Assembly: GCA_013399695.1 (NCBI GenBank)
Contig: VXAU01002497.1
Span: 31,390-95,389 of the forward strand
DNA length: 64,000 nucleotides
Origin: Formicarius rufipectus
Lineage: Eukaryota; Chordata; Aves; Passeriformes; Formicariidae
Reading direction: 5' to 3'
Shown piece by piece: positions 23,001 to 36,500 of this stretch. The position numbers and the translations under genes were made by a program. How positions within the stretch are numbered: position 1 is the stretch's first letter; every line of letters begins with the position of its first letter. A model generated the notes under the pieces. That model did no database searches. It had not been told where the DNA came from and worked only from the letters and a program-made list of their open reading frames with translations.

Positions 23001-25034
23001 ATTCTTACAACTACTACTGTATGCAGAAATTAATTTTCTTAAAAGTTTGTATGTGATACAATAATGATAGTTATTTAGAAACTATCATCTAAAAATGTAT
23101 AGCAATAAGTGGAATTAACAATTTTATGAAAAACAGTAAAGCACAAAACCGCAAAAATAATTTTGAAATCAAATGCATTCACTGTTGCATTTATATCTTT
23201 AGATTTCTAACATAAAATCATACCAAAGTAGATCACAGCAGTCAAAATTTTCATCTTCTGATACAAAATGGTGGGACACAAATTTTTAACTTGTCTAGTG
23301 AACGAAAAAACACAACTTAGTCATCTTCATGTTCCTAATGAAGACTCTCTGGAGAGTTCTCAGATCACGCCTCTACTGTATTTTTTTTTTATTTTTAATT
23401 TGGTATCCAGCACAAATATTCAGAGGGAATAGGATTAAGACAATTCATTTTCCATATGGTGTCTCTGAACATTCTGTAAGGCATGTATTTCCTCTAAAAA
23501 ATTAAAATGGTTGATTAGAAAAAGTGAATTTTTCATACAGGTTAGCAAATTCTTCACAATACTAATTGCAGAGGGAATGGCACTGCTCATACTGCCTTGG
23601 CTCCTTTTGCACTAAGCATCACTGGAGTATTTTCTAATAAAACAACAACAGCTGTTCCTAGATATATGATGCCAATAACAGTTGCCAGTCACAGAAAACT
23701 TGTGATAATATAGTCGCTTGCCTTTAGTATTGCATGAAATGACAGGTAAACTATACTGACAGGACTTGGAGAAAGCAACGCAATACTTGGCATTTTGCTA
23801 CCTGTCATCATAAAACTCTGAGCTAATCAGTCCCTCTCTGAATGCAGGAAAGCACAGAAAAAAATATAAAGTGCCACAAAAGAGTAGCACAGCGTGTCAA
23901 TTTCTCAGCCTCTGCATCACAACAGCAAGGGAGTGACAAGAAGACTCAGCTGAAGGCAGTGAAGTGATTGACTCAACCTTAGTAGATCTTTCTGCCCATC
24001 CTGTGGAATTTCACACTAGCATATATAATAGACACCATTAAATCAAAAAATTTGCTTAATTGGGATGTTTCCTAGGAAACTAATAAAACTCTGTAACTGT
24101 AGATCATGCGGAGACCAGTATTAAATAGGATGCTTCCTGGTAAGTGTATGTTTATGTGTAAAGGGTGGCATTTTTGTAAGTTTAAGTCTGGTAATGAAAC
24201 TATCCTGATGTTTCTGAAACTAGTGTTGGCAAAAATAAACTTTTTCATTCACACGCTGATATTAAATCCTCACAGGTCAAGGTTCTCTCTGTGTTGTTGC
24301 AAATGGTTATTTAGATACTATTTGTATAAACCATCAGATACAAATATGTCCTGTTTTAAATTATGAGCATTGTGTTTGATGAAGTTTGGCTCTTACAGCT
24401 GGTAGTGAGATATAGACTTCTTTCCTACTGTGATAAGAGCTTTAATAAATTTTTGCTTAGAGGTAGGAAAACACTAACAAGCAAAGGCTTCTGGGACATT
24501 ATAAAGACAGATTTCAGTAATATCATCCTAAAGGACATTATTTCTGGGGGATGTTATGTACCTTTTATCTTTACTAAGATAAAGAAATTGCTTCTCTTAG
24601 ACATTCAGGAGGCTAGCAGCACATGAAGAAAAGAGAAATGCAAAATGTTACAAATGATGATGAGACCTTATTGAAGTGAGACTATCTTTTCTATTAATCA
24701 TAATTCTGAAGCATGTGAAAAGTATGTTAAAGAAAAACTGGGTAATTTTTGATATAGAATTTTCACTGGAGCTTAGGAGTCCTCCATGCCGTATTGTATT
24801 GTATACTCCCTGTACTATATACGTATGTTGTTCCACCTGTTCTTTTTTTGCATTTCTTGCCAATATGAGGATGCACATAGATATTGTTTTGTTCCTTCCA
24901 AAAAGGTACAGGACCAACAGCGTGTTTAAATACAGCAATGTGTGCTCATAGTTTCATGCTCTGTCAGTTGGCAGCACTCTTCCTGGTTTCCTCTTCTTTA
25001 CCTCCACCTCTTCATCAGGTATTTTTATGCTTTG
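20066..25034. other. No gene recognised
   Basis: AT-rich sequence right of the CpG island. The first 400 bases are less AT-rich than the rest and may hold promoter-proximal elements. Between 24.1 and 25.1 kb four plus-strand frames of 80-91 codons follow each other, but none has a recognisable motif or raised third-position GC. One segment (24400-24462) has a fair acceptor and donor; I treat it as chance. Confidence 0.5.
21598..21655. repeat. (TA)n/(TG)n-type microsatellite
   Basis: Alternating purine-pyrimidine stretch with TATATATATATA at its centre. Confidence 0.8.
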
Positions 25035-25330
25035 GTAAGACCTCCCCAGAGCTTTCTCCTCTCAAGGCCAAACAGGGCCAGCTCTCTGCTTCACCTGATA
25101 CGGTGTGTGTTCTGATCCATAAATGATGTATGTGATTGTTTTCTGGGCTTGCTTTAGTACATGCTTGTGTGTCTTGCACTGTGGAGCTCACTGGACTCAG
25201 CCCTCCAGATGAGTTTCTCCAGGACTGAGGCAATGGATGACCTCCCTTAACCTGCTGATGGTGCTCTTCTAATGCAGTCCAGGATACTGCTGACCTTCTT
25301 TGTCACCAGGGTACAAATTTGTACTATATT
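25035..25330 (-). mobile_element. CR1 LINE fragment, diverged
   Basis: On the plus strand it shows the reverse-complement CR1 series: CCTCCCCAGAGCTTTCTCCTC, AAGGCCAAACAGGGCCAGCTC, ATGACCTCCCTTAACCTGCTG and CTAATGCAGTCCAGGATACTG. The spacing is disturbed by a foreign-looking stretch near 25.09-25.19 kb. An old copy with no intact frame. Confidence 0.6.
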
Positions 25331-25367
25331 TGTAGTAGTCCATCTTTTATATTGAGCACTAACATAG

Positions 25368-25397
25368 GACCAAAGTTGAAATGACCAAAGTTGAAAT
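25368..25397. repeat. Perfect 15-bp tandem duplication
   Basis: GACCAAAGTTGAAAT occurs twice in direct succession (25368-25382 and 25383-25397). Confidence 0.95.
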
Positions 25398-27126
25398 TTG
25401 AAAATCACTATTTAGTAGCACTCTTAGTTGCTGAATTGCCTACACCTTGTAAGACAACTGTGTTTAGTATAGGGCTGTAGAATCAGTTAATGTCTAATCC
25501 CAGTGCTTCTATTAACTAGATTAATCTTCTTTCCAATTAGAGCAGGAAAAATGATAAATCTGAGTAGATTTCTGAAAGAGGAAGAAACCGAGAGGAAGTG
25601 AAACAAAAGGTAAACTTCTTGGTCACTTCCAAATCCTATAAGCTTAGATGGACAGCACTTGCATTTAAAAGTATCAAATGAGAAAATAAGGTTCAAAAAC
25701 ACATAGCACAGTCTGCAGGGTCACCCTTAAGGCACTGCAGCTGATAGGGATTCTCCTTTGTAAAGGCTAATGTGCAGGCACAGCATCCATCCTATTCTGC
25801 AGTGCCTGGCCTTGTGTGTCTATGTCCCCCCCAAAGTGTGCTTAGCACAAGTGAGAAATCATAAGATTATATTAAAGGTTTTAAAATTCCATTGGAGATA
25901 AATCTCTGGTATCACTAAGGCAAAAGCACTTTTCTAGCCAGGCAATAAGACAACTGAAGAAATGGAAATGAGGGTCAAGCAACAAATTGATTCTTATTCT
26001 CTTTGTTTTCCCTTGAAGAAACACTGCCGTTTTATCAGCCAGCAACATGTTCCTGTGTAGGTAATGTCATGACTGTCATTTATTCAGCTATTTTTAAAAA
26101 CACCACCTACCAGAATGCTTCTCAGGATGTGCTTTTCTTTTGCCGTTTACTTATCACAGCTCACTATAAATAGTTAGAATTAAGAAAAATTAAGTTTATG
26201 ACTAGTATGATCTGTTTAATAGGCCAAATAAGCAATAAGAAATAACCTCATGTTAGATGGTGACAAACAATGAAGAAGAGGCATATGTTTGTTCTGTTCC
26301 CCAAGCATAAACAGAACAGAGTTTCACTGACGAATAAATTTACTTTCATTTTAATTAAAACAGAACATTTAGTTACATTTCCTCTGTTCTGTCGAAGAAT
26401 TAAATAGATAAAGGGCTAGCAGGGATAAAAATGAGAATATTTTCTTTATTGCCCCAGTTGTACTCATAATCGATTACTACCCATCTGTTCACTAAAGGTG
26501 GAGGAAAGACACCTCATATAAAGCCTTATTCCCTTAAAAAGGCTTGCTAAAGTACTTTGTTTCTTGATCCCATATCTTCCAAAATTAAAGAAGTTTTTCA
26601 CAGAGTATAATCTGCCAGTTCTGTTTTGGTATAACATTAGATGAACTGTTGTTACTGTTTTACTCTTCTGATTCTTTCTACCTTTAAATCAAAACTCCTG
26701 AAGAGTAGCTCCCCCTGAGGAAATGATGGCAATGGTGATTCTATCGATTCTAGCCAAGAAGGAGCAATTAAATAACAGTCATGTGCAAGGCAAGACAAAG
26801 AACACCACTCACTTTTTCTGGTAGTGAACCTAACAACTGAGCTTGATTGATGAATACTGTCCAGGAAGGTACTAATTTTGCTTTAAGAATCAGAAGAAAT
26901 GAATTATCAGTCACTTCCCTTGGTAGTTTTTTTCTAATGGTTAATGAATCCTGTATTTTATAGCTTTAGTGGCTTTCAGTAGTTTTTAAGAAAATATGTT
27001 CCATCTACTAATAAAATGTCCCACTCTTTCAGGCTATTGGAGGTATGTAGGTAAACTGGAGAAATACAAAATGGGACAGCAGTGCATAGTGGAGTGACTG
27101 TCATCCCTGAGGAGATACTCTCTGCT

Positions 27127-27702
27127 ATAGAATCACAAAAAGGATTGGGTTGGAAGAGACCTTTAAAGGTCATCTAGTTCAACCCCATTGTCACAGGCAG
27201 GGACATCTTCTGCTAGATCAGGTTTCTTAAAGCCCTGGATCCAACCTGGACTTGAGAACTTCCAGGAAGAGGGCATCCACAACTTCTCAAAACAACCTGT
27301 GTCAGTGCCTCACAGTGAAGAATAATCTAAATCTACCTTCTTTCACTTAAATCCCTGTGCTATTTCTACATGCCTGTGACCCTTCTATACTCTGGGAGGT
27401 AACAATAAAGTATCCTAGGAACCTTCTTCAGGCTTAACAACCCCAACTTTCTCAGCTTGTTTTAACAGGGGAGGTGCTTCAGCCCTTTGATTGTCTACAT
27501 CAGTGTCCTCTGGACTCACTGCAACAGGCTCATTTCCTCCTTATGTTGGGGGCCCCAGAACTGCATGTAGTAGCTCAGATACAATCTCAGAAGAGCAGAA
27601 TGGAGGGGGAGAATCACCTTCCTCAAACCTGCTTGTCATGCTTCTTTTGATGCAGCTCAGAATACAGTTGGCTGGCTGGGCTGCGAGTGCACATTGCTGT
27701 CT
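27127..27702 (-). mobile_element. CR1 LINE 3' portion
   Basis: The reverse-complement CR1 sequence is continuous over about 575 bases: GGTTGGAAGAGACCTTTAAAG, TCATCTAGTTCAACCCC, the GTCAGTGCCTCACAGTGAAG block, ACAACCCCAACTTTCTCAGC, TTATGTTGGGGGCCCCAGAAC and GGGCTGCGAGTGCACATTGC. Only the end of the reverse transcriptase frame and the 3' UTR remain, with many substitutions and small gaps. Confidence 0.95.
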
Positions 27703-27889
27703 ATTAAACAAGCAGAGGAATTTCCCAGAAAATGAAAAATGGAAAACCACGTCCATCTTCCAAAAATGGTAAGAGGAAAGATCCACAGAACCAGAATACT
27801 GGTCAACCTTACTTGAATCGTTACCAAATTTACAGGAAAATTCCTCCTAGAAAGGCTTTTCAGCTTTGTGGACAGCAGCCTAACTTGAA

Positions 27890-28556
27890 TAGCAAGGACA
27901 GACTTACCAAGAGAAAAATCTTGCCTGACTGGCTTGTCTTCTCTGATGAAACAACTGGATGTAGACCACCACAACAGTGCAAGTATCTTTCCCTGATCAT
28001 AGTAAGGCCTTTGACACGTTCTCTCATGATATTCCCATAGCCAAACTAAAGATTTACAGGTTGGATGGAATATAAGGTAGTGAAAGTCTGGTTGGACTCT
28101 AAGACACTGAGAACCATGCTCTCGTGAGTGGTTTAGGTACTATTTAGCATCTTCATCAACAACAAGAACAATAGGACAGTATGCAAGATGACAGATGAAA
28201 CCATATTGCTAGAAGTAGTCAATGCACTGTAGGGGTGGGATGACATTCAGAGAAACTCTGAAAAGCTCAGGCATGGACACTGAGGTGGTTTGGGTGCTGG
28301 AAGATCAGAGAGACTGCATGACTTGTGCGTGTTTTGTTTGGAGAAGAGAAAAAAAGACACAATAAAGATCTAATTGCAGTAGGCCAGTACTAGAAAGGAA
28401 ACAGCTGAAAAGGCAGAGCCAGGCTCTCCTGGAAGTTGTACAGTAACAGAATGGAACAGTGGTCACAAGTGGCAATAAAGTACGATGTCTTTGAGCACAA
28501 GGAGGTGACTTTGCATAGAGAGTGAGGTTAAACACTTGGCCAGGTTGCTCAGACAT
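27890..28556 (+). mobile_element. CR1 LINE fragment, reverse transcriptase part
   Basis: AGTAAGGCCTTTGACACGTTC encodes the SKAFDT segment typical of CR1 reverse transcriptase. It is followed by TTTAGCATCTTCATCAACA (the FNIFIN region), GTTTGGAGAAGAGAA and, near the right edge, a CR1-like CACTTGGCCAGGTTGCTCAGA. Several frameshifts break the frame. It lies back to back with the minus-strand CR1 at 27127-27702. Left and right limits are approximate. Confidence 0.75.
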
Positions 28557-31083
28557 ATACTACAGTATGATTTTCAAAAGATTTCAAGATTTTCAAAACT
28601 TAACTGGTGAAACTCCTAAGCAATTCAATTTACTTTTGAGTAAGATATGCCTTGAGGAGGTCTTTCAATCTATTTTTTCTTTCAAACTGCAAAACTAAGC
28701 AAGATATTTTAAAAACCAGTCCTTTATTTTTCCTTCCCTGTATTGACAAAAATAAAAATATTCTCCAGGTTAGCCACCTGCAATAACTTCATGCCAAAGT
28801 CACACAATAAACCAGTCAGTCTGATTTCTCATATGGTACAAAATTGTATTCTCAGTTGGCTGTGCTAAAGACCATCAAATCAAATTCTTAGCTTTTTAGG
28901 ATCACCAATGAGAAAGAAAAAAAAATTAAAGGCAGAAACTTGCATTTATTACTAAAACAGATTTATCTATATGGATGGAAAGAATGGACTATGCAGTAAG
29001 AAAAGTACTGGGTTTACAATATTCATTTTAGTGTAGCAGAAAACCATGATCTCAAGCTATACTACTATTTAAAATTATAATTGATAAGGAAGAATTAACT
29101 AGTCAATCTTCAAAAAAATTATAAATATTGTTAACAAGTTTTTTAAAGCTAAAGTTTGTTTATTATTTCCTTACAGTCTTTTTTGATATAGGACTATAGA
29201 TCACTGATCCTTTCTCATTATTGTAAATGCTAAAATAGAAATGGAGCTTCACTGTTGTAAATGAAAACTCAGTGTATAGTATGCATAAATTTATGTATAC
29301 AGCATTTCACTGCTTGTATTGTAACACAGTATAGATTGTTGTACATTCATATGTTTTAAGCTTATGCTAGTTAATACTAATTTCATTTATATTAATTTGA
29401 TTTTGACCTCATATGCTTCATTGTACCACATCTAAAAATATTTTTATAAGTGGAATTTAACAGAATCACTGCATCACCGTAAGCAAAATAAATAGGCAAA
29501 AATCGGTCTCCAGCATTGTTCTTTTTTTGTCCCAATGCAATATTAGTATTAATAAACAGACATTATTAAGTTCCAACACAGACATTATTAAATTTAGGAT
29601 TTTATTTCCATGGCCAAGACCTAAATCCTTTAATATGCCTTTTAATTTATAATGTGTTTTCTAATTTCATTGCTTGTGCTGCAGTGCATGTTTTTTAAGC
29701 CTATCTGTTGTAAAAGGTTCCTAAGTATCTTCAAAGTTGGATGATAAACCACTCTTTATCTAAAGATAATTAGTAACATGCTTCTGTTACTTTTATGGAA
29801 ACGTAAGTCCAAGGAGCCTGTTATAGAACACGCATTTTCAAAACTAATTAGGTGGCAGCTCAGACTTTTCTGCGTGGCAAGAGCAGAATTTTTCTAAAAA
29901 GTCTTCATACTGCTAAGGGGAAGGGAAAAGGATGCAGAAGCAGAAAGAGTATTTCAGAACAGCTGCCTTTCAAGGCTGTCCAAAGCCTAGAGGGGGAAAC
30001 CAGATGATGTGCAAAGTGCAGCACCCAGCTGTACTGATAAGATCCCGAGGGGGCACGGCAAGCCTGAGGGGGCAGCAGAGTAGGCAGGAATCAAACTGCT
30101 AGCTCCGCATGCCGTGCACCACCCACCACAAGTTAACCCAGGAGCAGATATGCACAAAGGAAAGACACTTTAATACCTATAACCTGTGTTGGGGGCTTAT
30201 ACTTGCAAGACAATGAGCGATACACAGAAGTTTTCTTCTGTTTTAACGTGGTCACATTTCTACAATTGTAAGTAGGGTTTGCTCCAGCATTTTTTTATTT
30301 TTTTTTTTTTTGTTACAATGAACAAAAGCTCTTAAAAAGCTCTTGCTGGGTTGTATTTACTCAGTGAGTTCAGCACTATGACAGGACAGGGCAACACGAC
30401 CTGTCCAAAGGATGAGCAGCTCTGGAGGGGCGAACATAACAGAAGGCAAAGCCATCTGGCTTTCAGACCAGCAAAGGTCAGCTTCAGAGCTGACAGGTAC
30501 TTTAGCTTTAAACTGCTGATAGTACTGAGAACCATTCCTACAAATCGATGAATTTCAAAGTAATGAAAAAGTCTACAATCAACTTAAAAACCCTTATTGG
30601 AACTTCAACAAAAGTTAGAAAAGGGGTAGTTAGCATTTTTTTTTCCAAAAATGTCTTGTTTCTTTCACTACACTCTTCCTTCAAACAAAACCAGTGAAAT
30701 GTAAAATTTTTGTAGATAAAACACTAGTGCCTGATACAGAAAGAACTATTTTATTGTTAGTTACCATTATTTAAGCACTTAGAGCATCTTAAACCCAACT
30801 AAAGCAACATAACTGCATAGCAACTGCACATAGATGAGAAAAATCTGCAAATAAAAAAATACTGAGTAGTTTTTAAAAATGTATTTGTTTTTCAGCAAAA
30901 ATACCTGAAAAACATTTTTCCTTCTTAGATGTACTCCACACAAATGTTTGTTGTGCTAAACAATAGAAAGAAAGCTAATCATCTGTGTACTGAAATTGGT
31001 TCTGGTTTTGAATTAACAATATCCATATCTATCATCTATTTTTAGTGTTTTATTCATCCAATATCTTGTTCATCAAAATAAGT

Positions 31084-31117
31084 ATGGTTTATCAAAACAC
31101 ATGGTTTATCAAAATAG
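31084..31117. repeat. 17-bp tandem duplication
   Basis: ATGGTTTATCAAAA is repeated with a 17-base period (31084 and 31101). Confidence 0.9.
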
Positions 31118-32356
31118 TATCCTATGTCTTCACTGCCAATCCAGTCTTGTAAGTTATAAAAAAAATTCCTTACAGAATAGACCTAACTATGAAGAAAATG
31201 AGTGAGCAACTATGTTTATTGATGCATAATATGCCAAAATTTAGGACTGTTAAACTAATGACTCATGTCAGTCAACTGTGATTAAAAATTGTTAATTGAC
31301 TTGTGAAATAGATAGCATTTCATAATGTCAAGGAAATACCAAGAAGCAAGCATGACTGATTATTTTTAGAAATTCAAATCTTATTAAAGCCTCAGAGATC
31401 CCACTGTTTTTGTGCACACTGAAGTTACATCTCATCTGGTTCTTAGGTAAACCCAAAACATTTCTTGAAAGATATTTCTGGCTTACCTTAAAGTAGATAA
31501 AATGCCTTTATAACATGTTGCAGGTATCAATATGTTTTAAGAACTAGTTTGGCTTTTCAGCTAGCACATTCTGTCAAGACTAGCATGTTGAACTAATGTT
31601 TTGAGTGAGAGGCTCTAGAGACAGAAGTATCAAAATGCTCATCATTGACAATGTTTTAAAGGACAAAACTTGAATGATTACAGAGATTACACTCATGGCT
31701 TGCCTGATAAGTTGGATGGAGCTGCCAATACAATTAAGTTTAGTCAGTGTCAAAGATGACATCCTCAAAATTGAGGACACTCGCCCCCACGTTTCGTAGC
31801 TGCCAGGTGGAAGATGCATGATCATCAACATACACACTTTTGCTCATTCTTATTGAGACAGTCCTCAGATAAACTGAAATCAGTTTCTTTCCTCTGATTA
31901 AGAAAGCAAGCAAAATACATTTTGCAATGTCCAATTATGGAATTCTTCTTTCTATAGTATCTGCAGTTTCATTATCACCATTTCCTTCTTTCCCCCTTCT
32001 CCACCCTTTAGTTTATCAGAGTCTCAGAGTGTGGGAAAATGACTGGAGGTAAAATTAGAGAAAACTGAGAAGTTATAGTCATACTCCAACAGAAGTTACA
32101 ATGGTACAGAAATTATAGAGTGAAACGCAGTTGCTACTCCCTGGATAGTATGTGGTCAGCATGCCTGACTTCCCACCTTCAGTACAGGCAAAAGGGAATG
32201 AAACAGGGAGTGTAGCAGAGTGGAAACACCACAGTCAGGCTCTGTTGAAAACTTTACAGGGGAGAGAACTTGGTGGTACTTTTTGGCTGAGAAGCCACAT
32301 AGCAGCTGTCAAACAAGGGAGAAAAAAGATGTCTTGCTGTGGAATCAGATCACAGA

Positions 32357-32430
32357 TGTAATACTGATGCACACCGCCATCCCAAAGGTTACCTCATATG
32401 TAATACTGACACACTCCTCCATCCCTAAAC
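32357..32430. repeat. Imperfect tandem duplication, period about 42 bp
   Basis: ATGTAATACTGA...CCATCCC appears at about 32357 and again at about 32398, with substitutions between the copies. In one plus frame this gives a repeated VILxHxxIPK. Confidence 0.75.
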
Positions 32431-35400
32431 TACACTTGTGTCCAAGGTGCGACTACCCCTATGGCGCATGCATTCTGTATTTTACTGACTGTATTTTACA
32501 CCAACTAGCGATGAAAGTATGTATTAGTCACTCAAAAACCACCTAAACGTAAAGAAATAGTAGAACTTCTGGGTTCAGTTGGTGGAATGAACCTGTCTTC
32601 TTCCCATAAGGACTCCTTTTGGGTAAGAACCGTACTCTTATGAACACTGAATTATTCTCCCGAACTAGCATTTGTTAGGGATTAGAGCTTGTTTATATAT
32701 TGTTTTGAATCCATTTTTGCAGTCAGATGCTATCACCAGCAATCCTTGAGCCTTAACCTTAATCTATTTTATTAATAAGTAGGGTTATTCCAAAAATTGT
32801 TAGTGTGAGTCCTTCATGGGTATTGGCAGGCACTGACAATTTATAACATACTGAAATACAGATGTGGAAATCTGGGAGGGGGTCTCTCTGTCCACGTGTG
32901 ACACTGAACAAGTCAGTTGAATCCCTCTCTGATCCACTGCTCAGTGAAGGGTCCCCATAATGACACTGACACTACTCAGGAAAAAAGGTCTTGGCTTTCC
33001 TAGGGTACTGAGAGACTAATCAGACACAAAAGGTTTGAGGAAATCTCCCCTTTTCACATGACAGAGTATCTTTCATATGTCCTGCACTCCATTTCTTAAT
33101 AGCAAATGTGAGCCTCAGTACCAATTTTTTAAGGGAACACATGATTATTATTTTTATCACTTCATTGAGTTTTTGGTGTTTTGTTTTTTTTTAAATTTTG
33201 TTTCTATCCATATTTCTTCATATTCCACTGAATACCATCATTCACCAGAAAAGAGATGCATAGTTTTACAGGACTTCATGTATGTTTAGTTTCTGCCATC
33301 AGAATACCAGATTAGTCCCTGGATTCCGAAAAGATTCATGTGTATGGCCTGTTTTACAGTGAACAGTTTCCGTGATTACAGCAGGTCTCCACGTGCTTGC
33401 AGGATCGTTAAAATGTTTCTGCTGATCTCCTTGCAGTAGTACACATCTAGAATATTTATATAGTTTAGGTTTTACAAATGTTATCACATACTTCAACTTC
33501 CAGAAACATACCATCAGTTTTCACATTTAGTAGGAATTACTTGGGACAAAAAAAAAATTTCGTTGGAATCTGTGTATTTCTTACAAAGCTAAAAGAAAAA
33601 CCTCCAGCAGCAATCTGGAGATCATTTAGCAGTAAACAGTAGAGATAAATAATGTTAAATGTTTTACAAACTTAAGATCAAGTCCTGTAAGATATTACAC
33701 TGAGGAGCCGAATAGCACATTCAATTCACCATTAACTTCAGTGAATCTACAATAAGCAAGAGTTTTCCAATTCCTTACTTCTCAGCCAAGTTTGAAGTCA
33801 TTTGCTTTGAACTGTGTCAACGTGATTAATTACAGAAAGAACTCGTTAGTGGGACCTTTTAAAAATACAGAGATTAATAGAAAGTGAATTGGGAATTCTA
33901 CTACTGTTAACAAATTGCACTTCTGTCTTCACATACCATTTACAAATTTACATTATAGTTGATGACCTTCTATCAGTTGGATCACTGCAAAAGGTTGACA
34001 TGTGTTAGCAAATTAAAGATAAAAAACACATTCTCAGTATACAGTTTGGATGTAAAATACTCCTACTATGGTGATTTATTTTCTGTATGTGAAAAGTATT
34101 GCAGTGTTGTGCATATTCTAGCAGTAAACAACAGTCAATGTAGCTCTATACAACGTGTATACATCTGACTGCCATGTCAAGGAAAAGGTACTTGGGGAAC
34201 AAAGCATGCTAAAAAGAAGATACTTAGATGCACTCACACAAATGACTGACTGAAAAGATTTGAGGTAACTTCTATCTCCGTGAAGGAATCTTATGCAATA
34301 GAAAATATTTACGTTTTTTTTTTAATTCCAAAATTTAAGATCAAACTGCTCTCAGGATTTGCTATTTAATATTTTTAATTTTTTTTCCCTGTATTATTTT
34401 AGGGTTATAACAGAGATATGTCTGTACTTTATTCCCTTGAAAAATTATCCCAGCCTTTCTGATATTGCCTTCTTTGTGACAGAAATAGTAAAACCTTGTT
34501 TTTAAGCTTTTTTGTCTGCCGCCTGCTCTTGCAGAATTGTAGTGAACTACATCTGCCCTTAGCATTAGAACTTCATCTACATCTTTTAGTTTTAATGTTT
34601 ATATAGGTGTTAAATAAAGTTAGGTTCAGAGTTTTCAGGTATTATATTTATTCATACTATATCCTCTTTACTTATTTTCAGTGTCAATTTAAAATTATTT
34701 TTCTTCTAAATTGTTATTTTTTATTGTTTCTTGTTTGCATTTTTTGCTGTTGTTCTCAGTATAAGAAATGCAGATTTTAAAATATATACGGTTTTTTTGC
34801 TGTAGACATTTATTTGCTCTCACATTTTAAAATCAACATAATTTCTTACATGCATTTGTACTGTTGGTGCATTTTTTACCTTATTTTTTCTGTGGCTGAG
34901 TAAGGTTGCTGCACCATGATCTTATTCCTTGAAGACCTAGAGCAGACCTCTTTTAGCTATAAGAATTGTGATGGAATAAAATTCATATTTTGAGCTTCTT
35001 ATATGTGCTCTTCGTTTTCAAAGGAAGGGATACATTAAAAAAAATTAAAAGAAGGCTCTATCCCCTTTCCCTCTTTGTAATTTTTGCTTCAAATAATTGT
35101 TGCTGAGTACCAATGTTCTTTAAGGTTGCCTATACTGAAAAGGAAAAGAACGTGATTGACAACTTTAATCCTCAAGCACAATGGCCCTTTCTGTTGCCAA
35201 AGTACAGGAGGTTCTCTGTGGTCTGTGCAGAGCTTTCTTGAGAATTGATGAAGACTATAAAGTGGGCTACTACTTTCTTTACATTGCACTTCAAATGCAA
35301 GATGTATTTCTTCAGCTTTATCTTCTCTAATATAAATATAAACCTAAATTTACTTGTGCATTTCTACACAAAGTAGTACATCACACAAATGCTTGCAAGA

Positions 35401-36273
35401 TAACAAGTGACATAACAACAAGAATGACTGCTATTTCTGGCATAAGTACAGGGTAATGCAAATACAAATGCTCCTGAAATTGGGTTAGGGCAACTTGCCT
35501 TTGGGAAATGACCTATCAGAAAGTCATAGAAAAATTTCAATGAATTCAAAATACATTACATAAAAAATTCCAAGGGAAATAATTGACTGATGAATCAGGA
35601 ATTATATATATTTCATTTACAGGAAGGAAAAAGCTTAGATTAAGATTATCTAAAGAGATAGAAACAGATTAAGTCATCCCATATGAAACATTCTCTCAGA
35701 AACCCCAGAAAAACAAAGATCTCAGCCCCCTCAAAGAGTATTTTATTGTGCTCACTTTAACTGACCCTGAGTGACCATTCAGACTTCAGTATCTGTTGCC
35801 CACTTTATACAGATAAAACAATTTAACAGACTATTCCAATTTAAAATGGCTGAGGAGTGTGACCTTTGGCACTGTGGTTTACCCTGTTCTTCAGATGAAA
35901 GCATGCAAATCAGATGTTTGGGGTATTTATTACCTCTTAGCCATGGAGTACAATACTAAAGTTCATTTCTTGAAATAAATGAAATTTAAGCATTTCCTTT
36001 AATTCTTTGACAAACACACATTTATGTATTTTATGTATTTTCTTTTTTTTTTTTTTTAATTGCATATAACTGGAATAAAGGTGAAAATTGAAAGTAATCT
36101 CCAAGAAGTTTCTTCATCAAAATGAGTGTTAATTCACAACTAGTTTGACACAATAGGAGCTAGATGAATTAGTGAACAATACAGCGATCAAAAAGATGAT
36201 ACTGTTGTACTTTTGTAAGCAGATCCCTTTTTCCATGTTTCCAAAGCACTGGAGCCTAAGGTTGTCTTGTCAG

Positions 36274-36290
36274 TATATATATATATATGT
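36274..36290. repeat. (TA)n microsatellite
   Basis: Eight TA units directly at the 5' border of the CR1 copy at 36290-36500. Confidence 0.85.
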
Positions 36291-36500
36291 ACCCCTGAAG
36301 GGAGACTGCAAGGAGGAACGCACCAGGCTCTTTGTTAACTGACCAACCACTGGCACAGGTTACCCAGAAAAGTGGTGGCGTCTCCATCCTTGCAGATATG
36401 CAAAAGTTGCCTGGATGCAGTGTCCCTGCTTGAGTAAGGGATTTGGTCCAGATGACCTCCAGAGGTACCTGCCAAACTCAAGCTTTTGTGATTCTATGAT
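36290..36500 (+). mobile_element. CR1 LINE 3' end
   Basis: The order is CACTGGCACAGGTTACCCAGA, GTGGTGGCGTCTCCATCCTTG, GATATGCAAAAGTTGCCTGGA, CCAGATGACCTCCAGAGGTAC and the tail GTGATTCTATGATTATG, which matches the 3' part of an avian CR1. It is truncated at its 5' side and directly abuts a TA microsatellite at 36274-36290. Confidence 0.88.

Larger units (their letters stand above)
28557..36273. other. No gene recognised
   Basis: Mostly AT-rich. A GC-richer patch at 29.95-30.15 kb and a small CpG-containing patch at 31.76-31.81 kb differ from the background without showing a gene. Short tandem duplications at 31.08 and 32.36 kb are listed separately. Confidence 0.5.

Noticed and set aside
27732..28040. 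102-codon plus-strand frame, Asn/Lys/Pro-rich
   Set aside because: It crosses the gap between two CR1 copies and the first part of the second; the peptide is not kept in frame with the CR1 reverse transcriptase.
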